The notes: generated from the letters alone by a model not told the origin. A stretch of 64,000 nucleotides of DNA from Oscillospiraceae bacterium (GCA_017456105.1 JAFTKA010000010.1:62001-126000); one strand, 5' to 3'; shown: positions 7,068-15,363, numbered from the stretch's first letter. Translations and numbers: made by a program.

Positions 7068-7634
7068 TTATTCCTGCTCCCAAGGGAAAGGTTTGCCCTT
7101 CAGTACCTCCCGGCGGATATAGGAAAAGGTCTCCTTCTCCCCACGATCCCGGAGCATTTCCAAAAGGAATGCAAGCTCCTGCCGAAGCTGAGGGTGCATT
7201 AAGTTCTTTTCCTTGCTCTTATCAAAATACACCCAGGCAGAGCCGTCGGTGTAATCCTTGCCCTGATAGGTCATACAGGCCGCACGGCGGTCCATCACCA
7301 TTTCCACCAGATACTTTCTCGGCATCGGAAATGACACATACTGCCGGGTTTCCCGGCTCATATCCGTCCAATACTCATAATGATGGCGATTGCGACCCTT
7401 GTGGTGCATCCAAGCAACGCTATAACCCTTTTCCTCCCGCTCTGCGGCGTTGGGACTGCGGACACCCTGATAATACCGGGCACCGGTCCAAAATTCCGTT
7501 GGAGAGTATTTGGACAAATCGTGGGTCAGGCCCTGCCAGTACAGGCCCACCTTAAAGCAACCCTGACGTACCAGCCAGCGGTGCTTTGTAATGGTCTTAA
7601 AATGCTTCCACGCCTTCACTTGTTTCACGCTCAC
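7068..7634 (-). CDS. DUF5662 family protein
   Basis: A 188-residue cytoplasmic protein of the DUF5662 family, function unknown. The family's histidine-rich pattern is visible: HKFKT-like KHFKTITKHRWLV at the start, GLTHDLSKYSPTEF, then WMHHKGRNRHHYEYW, and later a conserved DRRAACMTYQG segment; the His/Asp pairs suggest a metal-binding site (inference). The reading frame begins with GTG at 7634, only about 4 bases after the predicted transcription start (promoter 7645-7673) and without a ribosome binding site, so the message may be leaderless; the nearby GTG codons at 7628 and 7619 are alternatives. Monocistronic. Confidence 0.85.
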   Translation of the reverse strand: MSVKQVKAWKHFKTITKHRWLVRQGCFKVGLYWQGLTHDLSKYSPTEFWTGARYYQGVRSPNAAEREEKGYSVAWMHHKGRNRHHYEYWTDMSRETRQYVSFPMPRKYLVEMVMDRRAACMTYQGKDYTDGSAWVYFDKSKEKNLMHPQLRQELAFLLEMLRDRGEKETFSYIRREVLKGKPFPWEQE

Positions 7635-7644
7635 TTTCGAGCTT

Positions 7645-7673
7645 ATTATATGCTACAAAATCAGGAATTTCAA
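7645..7673 (-). promoter_or_regulatory. sigma-A promoter of the DUF5662 gene
   Basis: Minus strand TTGAAA (7668-7673), 17-base spacer, TATAAT (7645-7650). It leaves almost no 5' leader before the GTG at 7634. Confidence 0.75.
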
Positions 7674-7695
7674 GCACAACCCACCAAATACAATC

Positions 7696-7747
7696 GTAGG
7701 GAATGCATTTATGTATTCCGAACGGAAAGGATAAATCCTTTCCCTAC
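7696..7747. repeat. GTAGGG...CCCTAC palindromic element, copy 1
   Basis: Fifty-two bases opening with GTAGGGAATGCATTTATG and closing with CCTTTCCCTAC. Two inner palindromes (GGAATGCAT/ATGTATTCC and GGAAAGGAT/ATCCTTTCC) sit inside the outer GTAGGGAA/TTCCCTAC pair, so it can fold as a cloverleaf-like structure. Same plan as the copy at 30924. Confidence 0.75.
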
Positions 7748-7752
7748 AAAGC

Positions 7753-7780
7753 AAAATGCCGTCCCGAGGGACGGCATTTT
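7753..7780 (-). terminator. terminator of the SorE-like dehydrogenase gene
   Basis: AAAATGCCGTCCC (7753-7765) and GGGACGGCATTTT (7768-7780) form a near-perfect stem 12 bases after the stop, ending in T residues on the minus strand. Confidence 0.88.
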
Positions 7781-7791
7781 ATAATTTCAAA

Positions 7792-9045
7792 TTAGCCCTT
7801 AGCCTTCAGCAGGCACTTTTCAGCCTCGGCACTCCACAGGCCGTTATGGCGTGCAGTGATCTCAGCCAGCTCCTTGAACAGGGGGTCGGTTTCGCCCAGC
7901 TTGGCGAAATCGTCGATTGCCACCAGGGGCATCTCGATCTGGGTGTAGATCAGCTTCTTACCGCCACGGATATTGGGCAGATTCAGCGTGGTATCCACAA
8001 CTGCGTCCAGGCCGCCAACGTGGGTAACCATAGCAGCGGGGTTGATCTTGCCGCTGGTCATCATCTCGATAGCTTCCTTCATATCGTCGGTGTTACCGCC
8101 GGAAGTGCCAACCACGTGGGTGTACAGATAGTGGACATTGTACCAGTTGAAGTTGGCCTTGAACTTACTGTCGGTAGGACCGGCAAAGAAGTTCAAACAG
8201 CCGTCGAAGCCCAGGATATCGTCAGCCTGTTCTACAACGGGCTTCACGGGAGCGAAGCAGATCACATCGTCATAGCCGGTGCCGCCGGTCAGCTCACGCA
8301 GGTACTCGGTAGCATTCTCCATACGGGTATTCACATAGTGCAACTCGATACCCTGCTCCTTGGCGTGCTCCACGGTGTAGATGCTTGCTGCTCTTGCCAG
8401 ACGCTCGTCATCAATGTCGGTAACAACCAGCAGGCTGGGACGACGGTCGCAGTGCAGAGCGTAGTCAATAGCACCCAGACCCATGGGGCCAACAGAGGCA
8501 AGCAATGCCATCTTACCGCCCTCTACGATGCCCATCTTGTGGTCGTAGGAGCCAGCAACGGTATGGTACATAGCGTGGAAGGTGCCGATAATGCAGCTCA
8601 TGGGCTCGGCCAGGGAGCCGTAGAAATAAGTATCGGAGTTGTAGGGCAGCAGATTGTCGGTCAGCAAAGTCTCGATGGGAACATTACCGTACTGAGCATC
8701 GCCGCCGCAGAACTTGTAGGAGTAGCCGGGGGCGAACTGAGAGCCCTTGTAGAAGTGAGCGGGCTGAATGGCAAAGCCCTCGCCCTCCTTGTACTTATGC
8801 TTCCAGTTCTCACCAACTTTGTTGATCACGCCACAGAACTCGTGGCCAACGATGGTGGGGTTCTCTGCCACGTCATCGGGAACACGCTTGTGGTCAGCAC
8901 CCTCGATGGCAGCCTTGTAAGTACTCATACAAATGGAGTCGGAAATAATTTTAATCTGTACGTCATCAGGGCCAACCTCGGGCAGGTCAATCTCGTCCAG
9001 CCGCAGGTCCATCTTGCCGTGAATTCTAACTGCTTTTGTCTTCAT
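7792..9045 (-). CDS. zinc-type alcohol dehydrogenase, SorE-like (sugar-phosphate reductase family)
   Basis: Medium-chain NAD(P)-dependent dehydrogenase, 417 residues. The N-terminal GroES-like part carries the catalytic zinc region (SDSICMSTYKAA, GHEFCG, E at SLAEPMSC) and the C-terminal half has a Rossmann segment (LLASVGPMGLGAIDYAL, VVTDID). Overall pattern (TDSLC-like motif, GADHKxVPDDVA, EPxSCxIGxFxAxY) matches L-sorbose-1-phosphate reductase SorE rather than ordinary alcohol dehydrogenases, so a sugar or polyol phosphate substrate is likely, though no PTS or sugar kinase genes are adjacent. AAAGGAG precedes the ATG at 9045. The leader holds a perfect palindrome (9089-9104). Confidence 0.85.
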   Translation of the reverse strand: MKTKAVRIHGKMDLRLDEIDLPEVGPDDVQIKIISDSICMSTYKAAIEGADHKRVPDDVAENPTIVGHEFCGVINKVGENWKHKYKEGEGFAIQPAHFYKGSQFAPGYSYKFCGGDAQYGNVPIETLLTDNLLPYNSDTYFYGSLAEPMSCIIGTFHAMYHTVAGSYDHKMGIVEGGKMALLASVGPMGLGAIDYALHCDRRPSLLVVTDIDDERLARAASIYTVEHAKEQGIELHYVNTRMENATEYLRELTGGTGYDDVICFAPVKPVVEQADDILGFDGCLNFFAGPTDSKFKANFNWYNVHYLYTHVVGTSGGNTDDMKEAIEMMTSGKINPAAMVTHVGGLDAVVDTTLNLPNIRGGKKLIYTQIEMPLVAIDDFAKLGETDPLFKELAEITARHNGLWSAEAEKCLLKAKG

Positions 9046-9088
9046 AACAATCTCCTTTAATACAAAATGATAATTTCACACGCTTCTT

Positions 9089-9104
9089 AACATTTACTAA
9101 TGTT
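9089..9104. promoter_or_regulatory. palindrome in the leader of the SorE-like gene (possible operator)
   Basis: AACATT-TACT-AATGTT, a perfect 6+4+6 palindrome a few bases downstream of the predicted transcription start. Confidence 0.45.
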
Positions 9105-9114
9105 TCCTAACAGT

Positions 9115-9142
9115 ATTATACCATCTTTCATGCAAAAGGCAA
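9115..9142 (-). promoter_or_regulatory. sigma-A promoter of the SorE-like gene
   Basis: Minus strand TTGCCT (9137-9142), 16-base spacer, TATAAT (9115-9120). Leader of about 60 bases. Confidence 0.65.
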
Positions 9143-9214
9143 GAGGGAAATCGTATAAACACGGCTAAATAATTGTATAAAAATCACCGCTTGCTTGTAG
9201 GGAATAACAAAGCA

Positions 9215-9237
9215 GGCGTGCTGCAATGCAGCACGCC
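9215..9237 (-). terminator. hairpin ending the trpS-small protein unit
   Basis: GGCGTGCTGCA (9215-9225) and TGCAGCACGCC (9227-9237). The same stem sequence recurs at 46359-46385. The T tract on the minus strand is weak. Confidence 0.65.
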
Positions 9238-9245
9238 CTTAAATT

Positions 9246-9440
9246 CTACTTTTTGATCAGCAGGTAAATGCCCACAATCAGCAATAGAAGCACTGTAAGT
9301 GCCAGCAGGTAGATCAGTAGCTCGACAGTCCATCTGAGAAAACGGTTCTTAATTCTCTTTTTCAGCTTGGTATTCAGCCGCTCCCAAACAAACAAATCAA
9401 TAAACAGATCAATCACTGCTTCCAAAATATCGTCCATCAT
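9246..9440 (-). CDS. small membrane protein, coupled to trpS
   Basis: No family recognised. The 64-residue product has an acidic amphipathic start (MMDDILEAVIDLFIDLF), a basic middle (NTKLKKRIKNRFLRW) and one strong C-terminal membrane helix (about residues 39-61) ending in KK, so it should be a single-span protein with a cytoplasmic N-terminal part. Its ATG overlaps the trpS stop by four bases (ATGA), with no other visible start signal, so translation is coupled to trpS. The charge pattern and low-complexity LLL helix are seen directly; any role is unknown. Confidence 0.7.
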   Translation of the reverse strand: MMDDILEAVIDLFIDLFVWERLNTKLKKRIKNRFLRWTVELLIYLLALTVLLLLIVGIYLLIKK

Positions 9441-10441
9441 CTTGCCAGGAAACCGATCTTCTTATAGACCTTTCTCAGGGTCTTTTCAGCAACATAGCTG
9501 GCCTTTTCTGCACCGGACCGGTACACGCCCTCCAGGTAGGCCTTATCCTTCAGGAGCTTTTCCGCCTCCTCACGAATGGGACGCAGGTGCTCAATGACTG
9601 CATCGCCCACCATGGGCTTAAACTTGCCGTAGCCCTGACCTGCCAGCTCGGACCCGATGGTCTCATAGCTCTTGCCGGTAACGGCAGAGTAAATGCTCAT
9701 AAGGTTTGCCACGCCGGGCTTTTCCTCGGGAGCGAACCGGACACAGTTCTCCGTATCGGAGTCGGTGATGGCCCGCTTAAACTTCCGCTGGATATCCTCC
9801 GGGCGTTCCATCAGGAATACGCAGCCCTCGGGCATGGACTTACTCATCTTGCTGTCCGGTGCATTCAGGCTCATAACCCGGGCACCGGTCTCGGGAATAT
9901 AGGGCTCGGGAATCTTAAATACATCACCATAAATGCTGTTAAACCGCTGGGCAACGTCCCGGGTCAGCTCACAATGCTGCTTCTGATCGTGGCCAACAGG
10001 CACCAGATCCGGCTGGTACAGAAGAATATCCGCAGCCATCAGGGCAGGATAGGTAAACAGACCGCCATTGATGTTCTCCGCATTCTTGGCAGACTTATCC
10101 TTAAATTGGGTCATACGGCTCAGTTCGCCAAACATGGTATAGCAGTTCAGCACCCAACCCAGCTCCGCGTGCTGGTGCACATGGCTCTGAACAAACAGGG
10201 TGTTCTTCTCCGGGTCAAGGCCGCAGGCGATATACTGAGCCAGCTGCTCAAGAGTTCTGCGACGCAGGTCGGCCGGAGTCTGCCGGACGGTGATGGTGTG
10301 CATATCCGCCATAAAGTAGAAGCACTCGTAATTATCCGCACGGCTGCTCCAGTTCTTGATCGCACCTAAGTAATTTCCCAAATGCAGATCACCGCTGGGC
10401 TGAATACCGGATAACATTCTTTTCTTTGCAGTTTCTTCCAT
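9437..10441 (-). CDS. trpS: tryptophanyl-tRNA synthetase
   Basis: Class I aminoacyl-tRNA synthetase that charges tRNA-Trp. The HIGH-type motif is GDLHLGNYLG close to the N-terminus and the KMSKS motif is complete (DSKMSKSMPE). The ATG at 10441 is chosen (334 residues, normal length) because AGAGGCG lies 8 bases upstream; the longer frame from 10480 would add a basic, non-conserved extension. It has its own promoter and is followed by a translationally coupled small membrane protein. No T-box leader could be seen in the short upstream region. Confidence 0.96.
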   Translation of the reverse strand: MEETAKKRMLSGIQPSGDLHLGNYLGAIKNWSSRADNYECFYFMADMHTITVRQTPADLRRRTLEQLAQYIACGLDPEKNTLFVQSHVHQHAELGWVLNCYTMFGELSRMTQFKDKSAKNAENINGGLFTYPALMAADILLYQPDLVPVGHDQKQHCELTRDVAQRFNSIYGDVFKIPEPYIPETGARVMSLNAPDSKMSKSMPEGCVFLMERPEDIQRKFKRAITDSDTENCVRFAPEEKPGVANLMSIYSAVTGKSYETIGSELAGQGYGKFKPMVGDAVIEHLRPIREEAEKLLKDKAYLEGVYRSGAEKASYVAEKTLRKVYKKIGFLAR

Positions 10442-10470
10442 TCTCTTCGCCTCTTTTCGCAATTTCCTGT

Positions 10471-10499
10471 ATTCTACCACAACAAGCGAAAAAACGCAA
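10471..10499 (-). promoter_or_regulatory. sigma-A promoter of trpS
   Basis: Minus strand TTGCGT (10494-10499), 17-base spacer, TAGAAT (10471-10476). Confidence 0.65.
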
Positions 10500-10506
10500 C
10501 GGGAAA

Positions 10507-10536
10507 TTGACTTTATTCCTATGTCCGTGGTATAAT
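10507..10536 (+). promoter_or_regulatory. sigma-A promoter of the amidohydrolase-gltX unit
   Basis: TTGACT (10507-10512), 18-base spacer, TATAAT (10531-10536); GGAGG precedes the ATG at 10569. Back to back with the trpS promoter. Confidence 0.75.
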
Positions 10537-10568
10537 GTTGGAGATTACGATATGGAGGCTAACGGCTT

Positions 10569-11711
10569 ATGAATATCGATCACAATTACATTGTAAAAAT
10601 CCGCCGGGAACTGCACCAAGTGCCGGAGGTTGGCTTTGAGCTTCCCAAAACCCTTTCCATTATCCGCAGAGAGTTGACCTCGATTGGTCTTCCCTACCGG
10701 GAGGATATCGGAAGATCCTGCATCATCGCCACCTTAAACGAGGGTGTTGGCAACAAGACCATTGCTCTGCGTGCAGACTTTGATGCTCTGCCTATGGCTG
10801 AAGAAACCGGCCTGCCCTTTGTTTCCCGGCACCCGGGAAAAATGCACGCCTGCGGCCACGATTGCCACGCTGCCATGCTTTTGGGAACAGCCAAAGCCTT
10901 AAAAGCTATGGAAAAGGACATTAAATGCTGCGTAAAATTTGTGTTCCAATCCGCTGAAGAAATTTTAGGCGGTGCAAAATCCATCTGTGAAACCGGTTTT
11001 ATGGATTATGTAGACGTGATTCTTGGCTGCCATATTTTCCCGGATTCTCCCGCCGGCACAGTTGCTTTAAACAGAAGCTGCGACAGTGCCTGCAGCCGTG
11101 GCTTTAAGATCCATCTCTATGGAAAATCCTCCCATGTTTCTCGCCCCGATCTGGGCGTAGATGCCATTGCTATGGCCGTGCGGGTATATAGCGACATTCA
11201 GCTGATGCGGGCAAGAGAATTAAATCCCTTTGACCCGGTGATTATTGGCATTGGTGCTTTCAATGGTGGCGAAGCTGCCAATATCGTCTGCGACTATGTT
11301 GTGATGACCGGAACGATCCGCACGCAATCCACCGAACTGAGTGGACATATCTACCAGCGGATCTGCGACATTGCAGAGGCCGTGGCTGCGGATATGGGCG
11401 GCAAGGCTCAGGTGGAGACCCTCCGATATTCACCGGCACTGCACAATGATCTGAAGGTGGCTGACGACATTGAGGCCGCCGCCAAAAAAACCGGTTTTTC
11501 TGAAGTGCTTCCCAAAGAGGACAGTATGGGCGGTGAGGATTTTGCCTATTTCCTAGAGTACAAACCCGGTGCAATGTTTGGAATCGGTATCAAGCCCAAA
11601 GACGCCCCTGTTATTCCGTTGCACAACGGTAAGCTGATCATTGACGAAGACGCTCTTTCTGTAGCTCCGAAGGTTTATATTCAGTACATTCTTGATCAAA
11701 TGGAGAAATAA
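10569..11711 (+). CDS. M20-family amidohydrolase (N-acyl-amino-acid hydrolase type)
   Basis: Cytoplasmic metal-dependent amidase of peptidase family M20D, 380 residues, the HipO/AbgB-like group that cleaves N-acetyl or other N-acyl amino acids. Metal-binding signatures are present: MHACGHDCHAAMLLG, the glutamate pair in QSAEE, and GGEDFAYF near the C-terminus, with the dimerisation lid domain in between (about 175-290). The start is supported by GGAGG 10 bases upstream. It is followed after one base by gltX and shares its promoter; a functional link to glutamyl-tRNA synthesis is not obvious. Substrate cannot be fixed from sequence. Confidence 0.9.
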   Translation: MNIDHNYIVKIRRELHQVPEVGFELPKTLSIIRRELTSIGLPYREDIGRSCIIATLNEGVGNKTIALRADFDALPMAEETGLPFVSRHPGKMHACGHDCHAAMLLGTAKALKAMEKDIKCCVKFVFQSAEEILGGAKSICETGFMDYVDVILGCHIFPDSPAGTVALNRSCDSACSRGFKIHLYGKSSHVSRPDLGVDAIAMAVRVYSDIQLMRARELNPFDPVIIGIGAFNGGEAANIVCDYVVMTGTIRTQSTELSGHIYQRICDIAEAVAADMGGKAQVETLRYSPALHNDLKVADDIEAAAKKTGFSEVLPKEDSMGGEDFAYFLEYKPGAMFGIGIKPKDAPVIPLHNGKLIIDEDALSVAPKVYIQYILDQMEK

Positions 11712-11712
11712 T

Positions 11713-13341
11713 ATGGATTACAATATTTTATCTGACCTGCTTTTCCCCAATGTAACCGATACCCCGGAAGCTTTGGAGGAAAAATATCCCTTAAGAAATG
11801 CCCCGGAGGGTGCGGTTATTACCCGTATGGCCCCCTCCCCCACCGGTTTTGTCCATCTGGGCAATCTGGTACAGGGCCTGACCAGTGAGCGTATGGCTCA
11901 CCAGAGCGGCGGCGTGCTGTTTTTGCGTGTGGAGGATACCGACGCCAAGCGTGAAGTAGCAGGTGCTGTTGAGGTGCTGATTGACACCTTGAAGCACTAC
12001 GGCATCGCCTTCGATGAGGGTGCGACCCATACCGGCGACAGCGGTCAGTACGGCCCTTACCGTCAGCGTCAGAGAGCCGCAATCTATCACGTTTACGCCA
12101 AAAAGCTGGTATCCGAGGGCAAGGCATACCCCTGCTTCTGCACAGAAGAAGAGCTTTCCGCTATGCGTTCTCAGCAGGAGGCCAACAAGGAGACCACCGG
12201 CTACTATGGCAAGTATGCCATGTGGCGTGATCGTCCCTTAGAGGACATTCAGGCTCAGCTTGACGCTGGCAACCCCTGGGTATTGCGTTTTCGTTCCACC
12301 GGTTCTATCGAAAATCAGTTCAAGTTCGATGACTTGGTCAAGGGCAAGCTGACCATCACTGAAAACGATGTGGATCACGTGCTTTTAAAGTCCGACGGAA
12401 TCCCCACCTATCACTTTGCCCATGCGGTGGACGACCACCTGATGCGTACCACCCACGTGGTTCGTGGCGACGAGTGGCTGCCCAGCCTTCCCTTCCACAT
12501 TCAGCTGTTCCAGGCACTGGGCTTTAAGCTTCCCAAATACGTCCATATCGGACCGCTGATGAAAATGGACGGCAACTCCAAGAGAAAGCTCAGCAAGAGA
12601 AAAGACCCGGAGCTGGCACTGACCTTCTACAAGGCAGAGGGCTTCCCTGTGGAGGCGGTCTATGAGTATCTGATGACCCTCTTAAACTCCAATTATGAGG
12701 ATTGGCGTCGGGCAAACCCCACCGCACCCTCTACGGACTTTAAGTTCAGCCCCAAGAAGCTGAACCCTGCCGGCAACCTTTTTGACTACGCTAAGCTGAC
12801 GGACGTTTCCAAGAACGAGATCGCCAAGATGTCCGCCGAAAAAGCTTACACGCTCCTTCTGGAGTGGGCCAAGGAGTTTGATACGGACTTTGCTGAAAAG
12901 CTCTCCCAAGACCCCGCCTACAGCACCGCAATTCTGGCCATCGGCCGGGGCGGCAAGAAGCCCCGCAAGGACCTGGCTACCTGGAAGGAAGCCAAGGATT
13001 ATATGGGTTTCTTCTTTGACGCATACCTGCAAAAGCCGGTGTTCTCCTTCTCTCAGGAAATCGTTTCTCAGGCTCTTTCTAAATTCCTGGAGCGGTTTGA
13101 TATTACCGACGACTCCGGTGCTTGGTTTGATAAAGTCAAAGCCATCACCGAGGAAATGGGCTTTACCACCGACATGAAGGCCTATAAGGCAGATCCCGAC
13201 GCCTTCCCCGGCTCTGTGGCCGACATTTCCACCATTATCCGCCAGGCGGTAACCGGCAAGACCAACTCTCCTGACCTGTACACGGTCATGCAGATTTTGG
13301 GCTATGACAAGACCGTAGCAAGAATTAAAGCAAATATGTAA
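11713..13341 (+). CDS. gltX: glutamyl-tRNA synthetase
   Basis: Class I synthetase that attaches glutamate to tRNA-Glu and, in organisms lacking GlnRS, to tRNA-Gln for GatCAB. Visible motifs: MAPSPTGFVHLGNL (HIGH region), FRVEDTD-like FLRVEDTDAKR, and KLSKRKD (KMSKS region). The start at 11713 (542 residues) has GGAGAA upstream and lies one base after the amidohydrolase stop; the frame also opens 21 bases earlier inside that gene. The protein is longer and more divergent than standard 480-residue GluRS, a form common in Clostridia. It may be one of two GluRS paralogues. Terminator follows at once. Confidence 0.92.
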   Translation: MDYNILSDLLFPNVTDTPEALEEKYPLRNAPEGAVITRMAPSPTGFVHLGNLVQGLTSERMAHQSGGVLFLRVEDTDAKREVAGAVEVLIDTLKHYGIAFDEGATHTGDSGQYGPYRQRQRAAIYHVYAKKLVSEGKAYPCFCTEEELSAMRSQQEANKETTGYYGKYAMWRDRPLEDIQAQLDAGNPWVLRFRSTGSIENQFKFDDLVKGKLTITENDVDHVLLKSDGIPTYHFAHAVDDHLMRTTHVVRGDEWLPSLPFHIQLFQALGFKLPKYVHIGPLMKMDGNSKRKLSKRKDPELALTFYKAEGFPVEAVYEYLMTLLNSNYEDWRRANPTAPSTDFKFSPKKLNPAGNLFDYAKLTDVSKNEIAKMSAEKAYTLLLEWAKEFDTDFAEKLSQDPAYSTAILAIGRGGKKPRKDLATWKEAKDYMGFFFDAYLQKPVFSFSQEIVSQALSKFLERFDITDDSGAWFDKVKAITEEMGFTTDMKAYKADPDAFPGSVADISTIIRQAVTGKTNSPDLYTVMQILGYDKTVARIKANM

Positions 13342-13347
13342 AAACTT

Positions 13348-13379
13348 CCCCTCTGTGATTCCACAGAGGGGATTTTTTT
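13348..13379 (+). terminator. terminator of gltX
   Basis: CCCCTCTGTG (13348-13357), ATTC loop, CACAGAGGGG (13362-13371), then a run of T. Confidence 0.92.
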
Positions 13380-14736
13380 AGTTTTTCAGGCTTTGCAGCG
13401 GTGCGGGGATCCGTCCACCGCGGGCAATAAACTCTTCTGCAGACTCCTGATGCACAGGCATCACAGGGGCACTGCCCAAGAGGCCGCCCATCTCCACCCG
13501 GTCGCCCACCACCTTGCCGGGTGCAGGAATAATCCGAACAGCGGTGGTCTTGGAATTGACCATACCGATGGCCGCCTCGTCTGCGATAATGGCAGAAATG
13601 GTGGAAGCACTGGTATCTCCGGGCACTGCGATCATATCCAGACCCACGGAGCAGACGCAGGTCATGGCCTCCAACTTGGAAAGAGTCAGAACACCGGACT
13701 CTGCCGCTGCGATCATACCCTCGTCTTCGGACACAGGGATAAATGCACCACTGAGGCCGCCCACATGGTTGGACGCCATAACGCCGCCCTTTTTCACCGC
13801 GTCGTTCAGCAGTGCCAAAGCTGCGGTAGTGCCGTGAGTGCCGCAGACCTCAAGTCCCATTTCCTCCAAGATCCGGGCCACGGAGTCGCCCACCGCAGGG
13901 GTGGGTGCAAGGCTCAGATCCACAATGCCAAAGGGTACGCCCAGACGGGCTCCTGCCTCCACGCCTACCATCTGACCCATACGGGTTACCCGGAAGGCGG
14001 TCTTTTTAATGGTCTCAGCCACCACATCAAAGGGCTGACCCTTAACGCTCTGCAATGCGTGGTACACAACGCCCGGGCCGGACACGCCCACGTTCAGCTC
14101 GCACTCCGGCTCGCCCACACCGTGGAACGCACCTGCCATAAAGGGGTTGTCCTCCACCGCATTGGCAAAGACCACTAGTTTGGCACAGCCAAGACCGTCA
14201 TTATCCGCTGTCAATTCAGCGGTCCTTTTAATGATACTGCCCATTTTAGCGACAGCGTCCATATTGATGCCGGCCTTGGTAGAGCCCACATTGACGCTGG
14301 CACAGACCCGTTCCGTAGCTTTCATCGCTTCAGGGATCGAGTCCATCAAGATCCAGTCGCCCTTGGTACAGCCCTTCTGCACCAAGGCGGAAAAGCCGCC
14401 GATAAAGTTCACGCCACATTCCTTGGCGGCCCTGTCCATGGCGATGGCCAAGGGTACATAGGAATCGGTATTGCAGGCATTGCCCACAATAGCGATAGGG
14501 GTAACGGAGATCCGCTTATTGACGATGGGAATGCCAAACTCCCACTCGATATCCTGACCCACCTTTACCAGGTTTTCCGCCCGGCTGGTGATCTTGTCAT
14601 AGATACGCTGGGCACAGACGTTCACATCCTCGTGAGCACAGTCTAAAAGAGAAATCCCCATGGTGATGGTGCGGATATCCAAGTGCCGCTTATCGATCAT
14701 GTCCTGGGTGGCTAAAATATCCTTTACGTTTAACAT
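13378..14736 (-). CDS. PFL family protein (UPF0210/DUF711)
   Basis: A 452-residue cytoplasmic protein of the UPF0210 family, structurally related to glycyl-radical enzymes but without a proven reaction. Characteristic stretches are [18 protein letters not shown] at the start, [14 protein letters not shown], and a glycine-rich [20 protein letters not shown]. It starts 9 bases after the stop of the ACT-domain gene, and this ACT/UPF0210 pair is conserved in many Firmicutes and archaea, so the two products probably work together, with the small protein as a ligand sensor (inference from the family). Function remains open. Confidence 0.93.
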   Translation of the reverse strand: MLNVKDILATQDMIDKRHLDIRTITMGISLLDCAHEDVNVCAQRIYDKITSRAENLVKVGQDIEWEFGIPIVNKRISVTPIAIVGNACNTDSYVPLAIAMDRAAKECGVNFIGGFSALVQKGCTKGDWILMDSIPEAMKATERVCASVNVGSTKAGINMDAVAKMGSIIKRTAELTADNDGLGCAKLVVFANAVEDNPFMAGAFHGVGEPECELNVGVSGPGVVYHALQSVKGQPFDVVAETIKKTAFRVTRMGQMVGVEAGARLGVPFGIVDLSLAPTPAVGDSVARILEEMGLEVCGTHGTTAALALLNDAVKKGGVMASNHVGGLSGAFIPVSEDEGMIAAAESGVLTLSKLEAMTCVCSVGLDMIAVPGDTSASTISAIIADEAAIGMVNSKTTAVRIIPAPGKVVGDRVEMGGLLGSAPVMPVHQESAEEFIARGGRIPAPLQSLKN

Positions 14737-14745
14737 ACTTTCTCC

Positions 14746-15015
14746 TTATACCCGGTGCATGGCCTCAAAGATTTCCTCACGCTGCAGCCGAATGGACAGG
14801 CCAATCTCCTTGCCCTTTTCCTCCAGCTTCCGTGCCAGCTCTGCCACAGGCAACTTACTTGCGGACACGTCTGTAACCATCATCATGGTAAAATAACCCT
14901 GCATAACGGTCTGGCTGATGTCCAGAACATTCACATTCAGTTCTGCCAAATCCGTACAGACAGAGGCGATAATACCCACTCTGTCCTTTCCAACCACTGT
15001 TACGATTGCTTTCAT
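14746..15015 (-). CDS. ACT domain protein (UPF0237 family)
   Basis: An 89-residue stand-alone ACT domain: MKAIVTVVGKDRVGIIASV begins the first strand and helix, followed by LNVNVLDISQTVMQGYFTMMM. Such domains bind small ligands, often amino acids, as dimers. The ATG at 15015 is preferred over the longer frame because GAGGAAAG lies upstream and the sequence before it overlaps the preceding gene and is not conserved. It precedes the UPF0210 gene by 9 bases and is the usual partner of that family. Confidence 0.92.
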   Translation of the reverse strand: MKAIVTVVGKDRVGIIASVCTDLAELNVNVLDISQTVMQGYFTMMMVTDVSASKLPVAELARKLEEKGKEIGLSIRLQREEIFEAMHRV

Positions 15016-15025
15016 ATTTCTTTCC

Positions 15026-15310
15026 TCACAGTTCGTAGTCTGCACAATAGCGTTTGTCCAAGAATTCCCAAAAATGGGTCTTGGCTTCCAAATGTGCCGG
15101 GTGCTGAGCATAGTTCTTCAGTGCCTCGGCACTTTCAAATTCCGAGTACAGGGCATAGTCCATTCCGCCCTGATAGGCTTTCCGGATCTCCAAGTGCTTA
15201 AGTCCGGGAATCACGCCAACCAAGGGCTCCAGTACGGAGCGAATGATCTCCACCGCGTTATCCTTATCCACACCCTCCTTTAGGGTGTAAAGTACAATGT
15301 GCTTAACCAT
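15026..15310 (-). CDS. Dabb-family protein (stress-responsive A/B barrel domain)
   Basis: A 94-residue protein of the dimeric alpha-beta barrel family: MVKHIVLYTLKEGVD, then IPGLKHLEIRKAY and YALYSEFESAEALKNYAQHPAHLE, the typical HP-H segment. Members include polyketide cyclases and uncharacterised stress proteins; no catalytic assignment can be made. The ATG at 15310 follows GGAGGG by three bases; the frame opens 18 bases earlier but has no such signal. Gap of 10 bases to the ACT gene indicates one operon of three genes. Confidence 0.9.
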   Translation of the reverse strand: MVKHIVLYTLKEGVDKDNAVEIIRSVLEPLVGVIPGLKHLEIRKAYQGGMDYALYSEFESAEALKNYAQHPAHLEAKTHFWEFLDKRYCADYEL

Positions 15311-15327
15311 ATACCCTCCATAAACCA

Positions 15328-15354
15328 ATACCGGGGTCAGCTTGACCCCGGTAT
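15328..15354 (-). terminator. hairpin after ispH-rpsA
   Basis: ATACCGGGGTCA (15328-15339), GCT loop, TGACCCCGGTAT (15343-15354); 12-bp perfect stem but only a mixed T-rich tail on the minus strand, so termination may be partial and the Dabb operon may receive read-through. Confidence 0.65.
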
Positions 15355-15363
15355 GTAGTTTGA

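Noticed and set aside
7756..9060. A 434-codon open frame on the plus strand opposite the SorE-like dehydrogenase gene
   Set aside because: Antisense shadow of a conserved gene, and it begins inside that gene's terminator.
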